This document shows positions 12,901-20,400 of a stretch of 64,000 bases of DNA, one piece after another. Position 1 is the first letter of the stretch. Each line of letters starts with the position of its first letter. Below the pieces are notes generated by a model that saw only the letters and a list, made by a program, of their open reading frames with translations, searched no databases and was not told the origin of the DNA. Made by a program: the position numbers and the translations under genes. This stretch comes from Odontesthes bonariensis (lineage: Eukaryota > Chordata > Actinopteri > Atheriniformes > Atherinopsidae), in contig NC_134524.1 of the NCBI RefSeq assembly GCF_027942865.1, forward strand, positions 3,074,536-3,138,535. The letters are read 5' to 3'.

Positions 12901-14387
12901 TCTCAAAATGTCTTTATACTGAGGTCTCGGATAACTCCAAAGAGTTCTAAGCAGATATATAAAATGATATGAACATATATAGTTAAAATGTGCTCCTCAT
13001 AGAACTGGATTTTTTCATTTCAGAGTTTTTTTGAAAGCCTGATTGATTCAATCGTTGAACTTTAATGTTCGCCAGTCAATCAATTATCAGTATTCGTTTT
13101 ACTCCTTGACTAGTGAAAATAATTTTCACGTATATTTAATGAGTCTAGTGTACCCCGTACTCCCGTCAGTGTTCCTCCCCCCCATGCATAGAAGGATGGC
13201 TGATAGAATGCAAGAGCTACTATTGGCGATTACTCAATAACCTGCCCGCCACTTTACAGCTATTAATTAATCCAGTTTGAATTCATCCGATTCACAATTG
13301 GCCGGAGCGCAGCGACTAGTCCTTCTTAATTACCACAAAAAAAAACATCAACACAATAGGCCGACCAGCTGCTCACAGCTGTCTGCTTTACAACTCACAT
13401 CAGCTGCTGTTCACCCAATTTTATCCAAATTCACACATACGGCACCTCTTGGCCCACAGTTTCCCAAACAATTTCAGCAGCCCCTCTGCGCAGAAGTAAA
13501 CAATGGAAGGGCTTACCGTGTGCAGGATCCGTCTCTCTCCTGTGTCCTTTTAAATTTGGGGAAGCCGGAAGAAGCCGTCAGCTGTGCTCCACCACCAGAA
13601 ATCAGCGCAATGGTCGAAAAGATCCAACCTGCCGGCTTTTACAACTGATGTCGGCTGTCGGGGCACAGCGGACACGCTCCGCCGGGATCCAGATGCAAAC
13701 TCTCACGAATCACGTCGGGGTCACCATTATGTTGTGGAGAAATTAGAGTCGAATCCCGCGTTGGTCAGCCGTCCATTGGGGAGTTTATTGAACAAACCGT
13801 CACAGCAAATGTGCATACAGAATGTACAAAATGTCCGACGAGCTCATTTTGGGACACCCTTTTATACCGTTTTATCATAACAAGTGTACGTGGCCCTCTC
13901 CGGAGGCGCCTAGCTTTCGCAGTTTATCATAAACACGCTCCTTCTAACTATCAACAATATTCTGAACCAGTCAACAAGGCCCAGGATGTAACTAGGCCAG
14001 AAGTCATGAACATGTCATGACATCCTTCTCCCACACTATTTGACAACCTCTAGCAATGGAAACACGCTTCAAATGCCCCGGAGTTCCCCTTTAAAAGTGC
14101 TGTACAGGTTAAAGGTTAGAGGTTAAAGGTTTTAAACAGGAACTATGGAGCCTGGACATAAGTCCACCTTTTCTCCTCGGTTACTCTCTGGTTGAGCAGG
14201 ACACAGACAGCAGACCCCCTGATGATGAGGACACAGTTACCTGGGACAGGACCAGCAGGGTCTCGTAGGTGTGTCGGCTGACCAGGTGCGCCCGGAGCTC
14301 GGGCACAGAGGAGAAGCGGAACTCATCCCCACAGCGAGGACAGAAGTAGGGCAGCGAGGAGGAGGAGGAGGAGGAAGAGGAGGACAT
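925..14387 (-). CDS. fbxo41: fbxo41, F-box protein 41 (5' part, four coding exons)
   Basis: Minus-strand gene with coding exons 14387-14241, 2056-1538, 1461-1382 and 997-925, joined by GT-AG introns in compatible phases. Together they give 273 residues before the frame leaves the window. The protein starts with a polyserine run, then a C2H2 finger (C16, C19, H34, H39) next to HTYETL. A Gly/Leu-rich stretch follows, then a charged coiled coil from about residue 165. The finger plus the coiled coil (ending in ...FLRETAEKEAEAKSRLQ) match the N-terminal half of FBXO41; the related ZNF365 fits less well. The F-box and leucine-rich part, expected for a substrate receptor of an SCF ubiquitin ligase, must lie left of position 1. 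FBXO41 is known as a mainly neuronal protein. egr4 next door agrees with the mammalian FBXO41-EGR4 neighbourhood. Intron 1 is about 12 kb and carries the nested transposons. Confidence 0.85.
1382..1461 (-). CDS. fbxo41: fbxo41 coding exon 3 (coiled coil)
   Basis: 80 bases, residues 223-248 plus two bases of the next codon. It reads VSAAVAMMERLKKDLTGREKE..., continuing the coiled coil. The donor is GTCAGT. The phase fits only if the exon ends at CGCCAACA, which restores QQE across the junction with exon 4 as in FBXO41. Confidence 0.82.
1538..2056 (-). CDS. fbxo41: fbxo41 coding exon 2
   Basis: 519 bases, residues 50-222, phase 0 at both ends (acceptor CTGCAG before ACTCGG, donor GTGGGC). The first part is rich in Pro, Ser and Leu. 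Residues around 137-163 are an unusual Gly-Leu alternation (GLHLGLDFGLSVGIGLEE). From about residue 165 the chain becomes a charged heptad coiled coil (AEVEERVNRRVGRLKAEL) that matches FBXO41. The exon is GC-rich, so other frames stay open by chance; those are shadows. Confidence 0.86.
2100..2989. other. AT-rich intronic sequence, probable old interspersed repeat
   Basis: No exon or credible open frame. The text is AT-rich with many TTTCAGC and CTTTCAG motifs and resembles non-coding interspersed repeats common in fish genomes. I cannot place it in a family by eye. It ends where the palindromic TTAA element begins. Confidence 0.35.
3863..4168 (-). repeat. ERV 3' LTR
   Basis: 306 bp, the second copy of the LTR. 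The corresponding TATA box is at 3992-3999 and AATAAA at 3927-3932. It abuts the purine tract on its minus-strand 5' side and the CTAT duplication on the other. Apparent identity with the 5' LTR argues against long residence in the genome. Confidence 0.93.
4169..4183 (-). other. ERV polypurine tract
   Basis: Minus strand reads TTTCAGGGGGGACTA directly before the TGTGGGAG start of the 3' LTR. A G-rich purine run here is the usual plus-strand primer of retroviruses. Confidence 0.75.
4996..6516 (-). pseudogene. ERV env remnant (broken)
   Basis: Minus-strand frames at 6280-5948, 5826-5506, 5509-5312 and 5291-4995, each short and in different frames, lie in the position of env. Visible parts include a Cys-rich surface-like segment (CNCGKW, TECLICADAP), a basic RVKRSS stretch that could be a cleavage remnant, and near the end a hydrophobic membrane-anchor-like segment (residues about 50-70 of the last frame). 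Frameshifts and stops disable it. Assignment rests on position and gross features rather than a strong motif. Confidence 0.55.
6517..8235 (-). pseudogene. ERV pol remnant: RNase H and integrase
   Basis: Broken minus-strand frames. At 8235-7945 is a connection-like segment leading into an RNase H-type start (ADVTYVVYGSC). Near 7880 is AQLAELKALMEAC, an RNase H helix. Near 7340-7480 is an integrase-core segment with VYHPQSQGMVERINR. At 7203-6517 is the integrase C-terminal part (RRKWLEPGRKGPYTRVR...), the GPY/F-type module of gamma-like retroviruses. Stops and shifts separate these pieces, so no full enzyme can be made. Confidence 0.75.
8250..8936 (-). other. Gap where ERV protease/reverse transcriptase should be
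   Basis: Only about 690 bp separate the gag end from the RNase H-like remnant, too little for protease plus reverse transcriptase (normally well over 2 kb). The sequence is AT-rich with repeated ATTTAAATTT blocks and no recognisable polymerase motif. The simplest reading is deletion or replacement of this part of pol. Confidence 0.6.
8937..10416 (-). pseudogene. ERV gag remnant (frameshifted)
   Basis: Two overlapping minus-strand frames (10416-9937 and 10049-8937) carry what looks like one Gag. The N-terminal part is basic and lysine-rich. The second has a capsid-like region and a Gln/Glu-rich helical stretch. A CCHC zinc knuckle (CWACGERGHFVYSC, about 9075-9116) precedes an Arg/Gly-rich tail. 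The change of frame near 10,000-10,049 breaks the protein. No protease follows. An authentic programmed shift is unlikely at this position inside gag, but the sequence cannot exclude a separate upstream frame. Confidence 0.7.
10417..13708 (-). other. ERV leader region, non-coding
   Basis: About 3.3 kb between primer binding site and gag, unusually long for a retroviral leader. No long open frame is convincing. It holds a poly-T run (about 10508-10535), an imprecise GCTAAT/CAATGCTAAT-rich segment (about 10,540-11,250), and several ACCAATGAAAT-type copies near 11,340-11,540. Part of it may be captured host or other repeat sequence. Confidence 0.55.
10770..11250. repeat. Degenerate GCTAAT-rich repeat
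   Basis: Loosely periodic copies of CAATGCTAATTATTGCTAAT with frequent substitutions. The period is irregular, about 10-20 bp. It lies inside the ERV leader, so it either came with the element or grew after insertion. Confidence 0.7.
13709..13726 (-). other. ERV primer binding site, tRNA-Trp type
   Basis: Minus strand reads TGGTGACCCCGACGTGAT, three bases from the LTR edge. It is complementary to the 3' end of vertebrate tRNA-Trp (...ATCACGTCGGGGTCA-CCA). All 18 bases match by my reading. This fixes the orientation of the provirus. Confidence 0.88.
13794..13799 (-). terminator. LTR polyadenylation signal
   Basis: AATAAA on the minus strand, about 60 bp downstream of the LTR TATA box. The equivalent copy in the other LTR is at 3927-3932. 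Confidence 0.7.
13859..13866 (-). promoter_or_regulatory. LTR TATA box
   Basis: TATAAAAG on the minus strand in the sequence GGTATAAAAGGG, the probable core promoter of the provirus. It may still drive transcription antisense to the plus strand and sense with fbxo41. Confidence 0.7.
14241..14387 (-). CDS. fbxo41: fbxo41 coding exon 1 (C2H2 finger)
   Basis: Codes residues 1-49: Met, ten Ser, then LPYFCPRCG and RAHLVSRHTYETLLVLSQ. The finger spacing is C-x2-C-x14-H-x4-H. The exon ends in phase 0 at CAG followed by a GTAACT donor. The start is the first in-frame Met ahead of the conserved finger. The polyserine is coded by an imprecise TCC/TCT run that may vary in length between individuals. 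Confidence 0.88.
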
Positions 14388-14600
14388 GCTTCAGGCCTGG
14401 AGAGGAAGCAGAGAACAGAGACTGCAGCAGCAGCAGAAGAAGAAGAAGAAGAAGAAGAGCGAGGACCTGAAACTGGGTCAGAGCGTCTGAGCTCTAATGG
14501 AGCTGAGCAGATCGATGCGCTCTGAGGGGCCGAGTGTCTGAGGGCGGAGCCTCGTCTGAGGGGGCGGAGCCTCCTCTGAGGCTAATGGCTCAGCGGAGCG
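14388..14600 (-). promoter_or_regulatory. fbxo41 5' UTR and GC-box promoter candidate
   Basis: Upstream of the fbxo41 start there is a CAG/AAG microsatellite (about 14425-14457). Farther out are two near-identical GC-rich blocks with Sp1-type GC boxes (GAGGGCGGAGCC near 14540 and GGGGGCGGAGCC near 14560). No TATA box is seen, which suits a GC-box promoter. The transcription start is not fixed by the sequence, and a more distant 5' exon near the CpG-rich patch at 16.0-16.3 kb is possible. Confidence 0.4.
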
Positions 14601-15264
14601 TCCTCTTCCACGCCGGCGGGCGGCCCGTGCAGAGGAATCTGAGCACGCTCTGATGAGCAGGAAGAAAGGAGCGTCTGGGCGTGGGCTTTGTTTACCTCCT
14701 CGCCCTGTTTTCTCCTCCCGAGCTGCTGATTCTGCATATTATGGGATGTTTTTACCAGCTGCTGGAGCAGAATAAAGTGGAAAAACATCCCTGATCATCG
14801 TGTTTTACTTCCTGTTTGCATCCCTGCAGCTGAATCCCTTAAAGGCCGAACGTTTACCAGGTCAAACTCGTGACGACAAAGAGCCAAAAACATGGAGTTT
14901 ATGGGGGAAAGTAAAATATCTGACCTGAAGATGAAGGGCTGCAGAATGAATCAGAAGCTCAAAGGTTCCCAAAGCTCTCAGCTTTAACCCTTAAACAGCT
15001 CTAACTGTCTAATCTAAGGTTGGTGGAACTAAAGTGACCATCCGGAACATTTGTGAAAAGCTTTGATTCTGATCGTTGCTGCTCTGAGAAAAAGGAAAAA
15101 TGATTTCTTTTCTTAAAGAGTTGAAAGAGTTAAATCTCACCAAATGTTTTTATGATCAAACTCACCGTGTTTCACGTCTCATAAAAAAAGGAAATAAAAC
15201 TCAAACTCAGTTCCCTTCTGGGACAGTTTGCAGTTTAAGGCCATCGTCTGCTCCCTCCTTATGG

Positions 15265-15268
<4 letters not shown>

Positions 15269-15300
<32 letters not shown>

Positions 15301-15301
15301 T
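15269..15301. repeat. TTA microsatellite
   Basis: About ten ATT/TTA units following a short T run. Confidence 0.9.
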
Positions 15302-15777
15302 TCAGAGGCATTTAAAGACTTTATGGCACAGAAACCGTCACTTTTATTGTGAAATGTGATGAGAGTCGGTGAGAAAACTGTTTATTTCATGAGACTTTGG
15401 TGTTAATTCTGCCTGCAGACGCTTTAAAATCATCGTTTTTAACATATTTTCCTGTTTCAAACTCTGATGAGAAGCTTATTTTTAAAATAAAAACAAAGTT
15501 TATAGATAATTAAAGATGAAATGAGACCAGATGAAAATATTAAAGGTTAACTTCCACCACTGGAATGAAGCAGCTGCAGGATCAATCAAACCGCCTGATT
15601 ATTGATCATTTATGACCTCACTGATTATTGATCATTTATGACCTCACTGATTATTGATGAACTTTAATCTGATTCATCATCAGGATGAAGGAACATTTAA
15701 AGAATTACAATAAATGTTTCCTCTGAATTAATGAGCACCAGGACTGCGGGTTGTTAAATCTTTCTCTGGACTCATCG

Positions 15778-15786
15778 ATTGATTGG

Positions 15787-15853
<67 letters not shown>
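15778..15853. repeat. GATT microsatellite
   Basis: About 18 uninterrupted units of TTGA/GATT after one variant unit. Pure enough to be polymorphic. Confidence 0.95.
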
Positions 15854-16009
15854 CAGCTCTGATAGAAATATGAAATGTTGACAGTTTTTCTTGGACTTTC
15901 CACCCTAACTCTGTTCAGATAAGTGATGAAATATTTCAGCAAACAACATCTCAGAGGATCAATACCTGTGATTATTGATTAGCTGGATCGGAGCTCCTGG
16001 TACCTGTGA

Positions 16010-16290
16010 TTATTGATTAGCTGGATCGGAGCTGCCGGTCCAAGCCGAACCGGATCCGTCGCTGCGTCACTCGCTCCATCGGCCCCACAGTCCCGTTGCC
16101 ATGGCTTCCCGCTCAGATGCTCGCGCTCTCGGCGGTGGATCGATCGATGCTCTCAGCCCGGTACCGTGAGTGGGTCCTCGTGCGGGAACCGTCGCAGGAT
16201 GGATGGATGTGTTGCTGCACCGCCGCCCCGCGCGGACTGTCGGCGTAGCGCCGCCGCGTGCTGCTGCTGACGTAGGAGCCGCGTGACCTG
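16010..16290. promoter_or_regulatory. CpG-rich patch, possible distal promoter
   Basis: Dense CpG with CGCCGCC, CGCGCGG and ATCGATCGATG motifs, contrasting with AT-rich flanks. Fish promoters often sit in such islands. It lies 1.6-1.9 kb upstream of the fbxo41 start codon and could mark its first non-coding exon. No TATA or initiator stands out. Confidence 0.3.
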
Positions 16291-16806
16291 TCAGCCCTGA
16301 TCACTCATGGGTTGTTTGCGTTGGTTATTTATATAATCTGTTTATTGTTGTTGTTGTTTTAGATCCAGGATCTGAAATGTGACGCTAAATAAAATCTGAT
16401 CTGTGATGAAGGAGAAGATGTTCAGGGAAGCCTTCAGCCATGTTCCATCATCACGGGCTGCAGGCTGCATCTGTTTCAGCTCTTTGGTTTGTTTCCAATG
16501 AGCTGAATGGCTCCAACACCTAAATCCTATTCATTTATTTGTGTCTTAATTTTATTCTATTTATAGTTACCTGTTACTAAAACCTTCTTATTATTCTTAT
16601 TCTTATTTTGGTCCAGACGGGGTGGGGGGTGTTCTGTGTGTTTAAAAAAAGAAAAAGCTAAATCTTATGTAACCTTACCGATAAGTCATTGTCACTACTC
16701 TTGTTTCTTTTTCTCAATAAAAAGATTTTTTTAAAAAGACTCCCTGCTTCCTTTAAACTCTCAGACACCGTCCTGATGGGATCTGACAGCATCAAACCCT
16801 CTAAGG

Positions 16807-17273
16807 CAGGGGTCTTTCAGGCCAGGGACCCCCAAACTGATGGAGAGTTGGAGCAGGGACCCCCCTACTATTTATATGGCATACAATTGTGTTTTATATT
16901 AAATGGGCCTAGTGCCGTGTATAAACATAGCTGCTCTGTTATTACTGAGCTATTCGAATAATACACAGGTTAATATATTCATGTTTTTATTTTAAACATG
17001 TGCAAGATACAGGGTGGCCGTGCCACTGCCTTTTATAAACACTGAGCTATTCCAATAATCCACAGATTTTAACTGTAAACATGCATGTAGATGGGACCAT
17101 GAATCCTCAAACCATCTGTGGGTGGCACACGTCTGCACACAATTTGTGAGAAAAAACTGCTTGGAAAAAAAATTAATAATAAAATAAATAAATAAATTGA
17201 AAATCATCGAATCAACCAAAGATTTCGCGACCCCCCTGCAGTACCTCCGCGGACCCCCTGTTGAAGACCTCTG
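16807..17273. mobile_element. hAT-type MITE with intact target duplication
   Basis: 467 bp beginning CAGGGGTC and ending GACCTCTG, imperfect terminal inverted repeats. The 8-bp CTCTAAGG is duplicated exactly at 16799-16806 and 17274-17281. Eight-base duplications and CAG...CTG ends are hallmarks of hAT elements. There is no transposase frame, so it would depend on one supplied elsewhere. Confidence 0.88.
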
Positions 17274-17406
17274 CTCTAAGGTCCTACCTGCCACTCCAGA
17301 ACACCTTCAGATGCTCTTTTGGCAGGTGGTCATAATGTTATGGCTGATGGGTGCACAGCCTGGGAACACCTGAGGACCCCCCAGGAGGAGCCGGGTGTCT
17401 GTTTCC

Positions 17407-20400
17407 CTGCTGGTTCTGCTGGTTCTGAAGGTTCTGCTGGCTCTGCTGGTTCTGCTGGTTCTGCTGGTTCTGCTGGTTCTGCTGGTTCTGAAGGTTCTGA
17501 AGGTTCTGTTGGTGCTGCTGGTTCTGCTGGTTCTGCTGGTTCTGCTGACTCTGCTGGTTCTGCTGGTTCTGCTGACTCTGCTGGTTCTGCTGGTTCTGCT
17601 GGTTCTGCTGACTCTGCTGGTTCTGCTGGTTCTACTAGTTCTGCTGGCTCTGCAGGTTCTGCTGGTTCTGTTGGCTCTGCTGGTTCTGCTGACTCTGCTG
17701 GTTCTGCTAGTTCTGCTGGCTCTGCAGGTTCTGCTGGTTCTGCTGGTTCTGCTGGTTCTGCTGACTCTGCTGGTTCTGCTAGTTCTGCTGACTCTGCTGG
17801 TTCTGCTGGTTCTGCTGGTTCTGCTGGTTCTGCTGACTCTGCTGGTTCTGCTAGTTCTGCTGGCTCTGCAGGTTCTGCTGGTTCTGCTGGTTCTGCTGAC
17901 TCTGCTGGTTCTGCTGGTTCTGCTGGTTCTGCTGACTCTGCTGGTTCTGCTAGTTCTGCTGGCTCTGCAGGTTCTGCTGGTTCTGCTGGTTCTGCTGGTT
18001 CTGCTGACTCTGCTGGTTCTGCTGGTTCTGCTGGCTCTGCAGGTTCTGCTGGTTCTGCTGACTCTGCTGGTTCTGCTGGTTCTGCTGACTCTGCTGGTTC
18101 TGCTAGTTCTGCTGGCTCTGCAGGTTCTGCTGGTTCTGCTGGTTCTGCTGGTTCTGCTAGTTCTGCTGGCTCTGCTGGTTCTGCTGGTTCTGCAGGTTCT
18201 GCTGGTTCTGCTGGTTCTGCTGACTCTGCTGGTTCTGCTGGCTCTGCTGGTTCTGCTGGTTCTGCAGGTTCTGCTGGTTCTGCTGACTCTGCTGGTTCTG
18301 CTGGTTCTGCTGACTCTGCTGGTTCTGCTGGTTCTGCTGGTTCTGCTGACTCTGCTGGTTCTGCTAGTTCTGCTGGCTCTGCTGGTTCTGCTGACTCTGC
18401 TGGTTCTGCTAGTTCTGCTGGCTCTGCAGGTTCTGCTGGTTCTGCTGGTTCTGCTGGTTCTGCTGACTCTGCTGGTTCTGCTAGTTCTGCTGGTTCTGCT
18501 GACTCTGCTGGTTCTGCTGGTTCTGCTGGTTCTGCTGACTCTGCAGGTTCTGCTGGTTCTGCTGGTTCTGCTGACTCTGCTGGTTCTGCTGGTTCTGCTG
18601 ACTCTGCTGGCTCTGCAGGTTCTGCTGGTTCTGCTGGTTCTGCTGGTTCTGCTAGTTCTGCTGGCTCTGCAGGTTCTGCTGGTTCTGCTGGTTCTGCAGG
18701 TTCTGCTGGTTCTGCTGACTCTGCTGGTTCTGCTGGTTCTGCTGGTTCTGCTGACTCTGCTGGTTCTGCTAGTTCTGCTGGTTCTGCTGACTCTGCTGGT
18801 TCTGCTAGTTCTGCTGACTCTGCTGGTTCTGCTGGTTCTGCTGGCTCTGCTGGCTCTGCTGGTTCTGCTGGCTCTGCTGGTTCTGCTGGTTCTGCTGGTT
18901 CTGCTGACTCTGCTGGCTCTGCTAGTTCTGCTGGTTCTGCTAGTTCTGCTGGCTCTGCTGGCTCTGCTGGTTCTGCTGGTTCTGCTGGCTCTGCTGGTTC
19001 TGCTGGCTCTGCTGGTTCTGCTGACTCTGCTGGTTCTGCTGGTTCTGCTGGCTCTGCTGGCTCTGCTGGTTCTGCTGACTCTGCTGGTTCTGCTGGCTCT
19101 GCAGGCTCTGCTGGTTCTGCTGGTTCTGCTGGTTCTGCTGGCTCTGCTGGTTCTGCTGGCTCTGCTGGTTCTGCTGACTCTGCTGGTTCTGCTGGTTCTG
19201 CTGGTTCTGCTGACTCTGCTGGTTCTGCTGGTTCTGCTGGCTCTGCTGGCTCTGCTGGTTCTGCTGACTCTGCTGGTTCTGCTGGCTCTGCAGGCTCTGC
19301 TGGTTCTGCTGGTTCTGCTGGTTCTGCTGGTTCTGCTGGCTCTGCTGGTTCTGCTGGATCTGCTGGTTCTGCTGACTCTGCTGGTTCTGCTGGTTCTGCT
19401 GGTTCTGCTGGTTCTGCTGACTCTGCTGGTTCTGCTAGTTCTGCTGACTCTGCTGGTTCTGCTGGCTCTGCTGGTTCTGCTGGTTCTGCTGGTTCTGCTG
19501 GCTCTGCTGGTTCTGCTGGTTCTGCTGGTTCTGCTGACTCTGCTGGTTCTGCTGGTTCTGCTGACTCTGCTGGTTCTGCTAGTTCTGCTGACTCTGCTGG
19601 TTCTGCTGGTTCTGCTAGTTCTGCTGGTTCTGTTGGCTCTGCTGGTTCTGCTGGTTCTGCTGGCTCTGCTGACTCTGCTGGTTCTGCTAGTTCTGCTGAC
19701 TCTGCTGGTTCTGCTGGCTCTGCTGGTTCTGCTGGTTCTGCTGGTTCTGCTGGTTCTGCTGACTCTGCTGGTTCTGCTAGTTCTGCTGACTCTGCTGGTT
19801 CTGCTGGCTCTGCTGGTTCTGCTGGTTCTGCTGGTTCTGCTGGTTCTGCTGGCTCTGCTGACTCTGCTGGTTCTGCTAGTTCTGCTGACTCTGCTGGTTC
19901 TGCTGGCTCTGCTGGTTCTGCTGGTTCTGCTGGTTCTGCTGGCTCTGCTGGTTCTGCTGGTTCTGCTAGTTCTGCTGACTCTGCTGGTTCTGCTGGTTCT
20001 GCTGACTCTGCTGGTTCTGCTGGCTCTGCTGGTTCTGCTGGTTCTGCTGGCTCTGCTGGCTCTGCTGGTTCTGCTGGTTCTGCTGGTTCTGCTGACTCTG
20101 CTGGTTCTGCTGGTTCTGGTGGTTCTGCTGGTTCTGCTGGCTCTGCTGGTTCTGCTGGTTCTGCTGACTCTGCTGGCTCTGCTGGTTCTGCTGGTTCTGC
20201 TGACTCTGCTGACTCTGCTGGTTCTGCTGGTTCTGCTGGTTCTGCTGGTTCTGCTGGCTCTGCTGGCTCTGCTAGTTCTGCTGACTCTGCTGGTTCTGCT
20301 GGCTCTGCTGGTTCTGCTGGTTCTGCTGGCTCTGCTGGTTCTGCTGGTTCTGTTGGCTCTGCTGGTTCTGCTGGTTCTGCTGACTCTGCTGGTTCTGCTG

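Larger units (their letters stand above)
3863..14035 (-). mobile_element. Endogenous retrovirus (class I-like), defective provirus
   Basis: A 10,173-bp provirus read on the minus strand: 5' LTR 13730-14035, primer binding site 13709-13726, long leader, gag remnant, pol remnant, env remnant, purine tract at 4172-4179, 3' LTR 3863-4168. A 4-bp duplication, CTAT, flanks it (3859-3862 and 14036-14039). The CCHC gag knuckle, integrase with a GPY/F-type tail and a separate env favour a gamma/epsilon-like fish retrovirus over a plain Gypsy element. Protease and reverse transcriptase are missing and the remaining genes are shifted or stopped, so the copy cannot make its own enzymes. The LTRs appear identical, which points to a recent insertion. 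Confidence 0.88.
13730..14035 (-). repeat. ERV 5' LTR
   Basis: 306 bp. On the minus strand it starts TGTGGGAG and ends CCACAACA. It contains a TATA box (TATAAAAG, 13859-13866) and a polyadenylation signal (AATAAA, 13794-13799) in the order expected for U3-R-U5. Read by eye against 3863-4168, I find no difference. Confidence 0.93.
2990..14094. mobile_element. Long palindromic TTAA element, split by a retrovirus
   Basis: The ends are TTAA-AGGGGAACTCCGG at 2990 and its inverted copy CCGGAGTTCCCCT-TTAA ending at 14094. Without the retrovirus (3863-14035) and its 4-bp target duplication the element is about 930 bp and almost entirely a palindrome. The left arm runs 2994-3447, the loop is about 12 nt (3448-3459), and the right arm runs from 3460 to 3862 and resumes at 14040. 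The TTAA target and AGGG-type ends suggest a non-autonomous piggyBac- or Kolobok-type element; family is inference. Arm differences are few. Open frames in the two arms (for example both beginning MPLSHHVLASHDRVC) are mirror copies, not genes. Confidence 0.8.
14600..16806. other. Intergenic sequence with microsatellites and a CpG-rich patch
   Basis: No gene recognised. It contains a TTA microsatellite (about 15269-15301), a tandem pair of TGATTATTGATCATTTATGACC-like units (about 15595-15657), a GATT run (about 15778-15853), and a direct duplication of about 33 bp around 15964-16033. A CpG-rich patch (about 16010-16290) could be a promoter or 5' exon for fbxo41, but nothing in it proves transcription. 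Confidence 0.5.

Noticed and set aside
925..14387. Assignment as znf365
   Set aside because: The N-terminal finger with HTYETL and the coiled-coil wording are closer to FBXO41, and the egr4 neighbour agrees. ZNF365 remains the main alternative until the F-box is seen.
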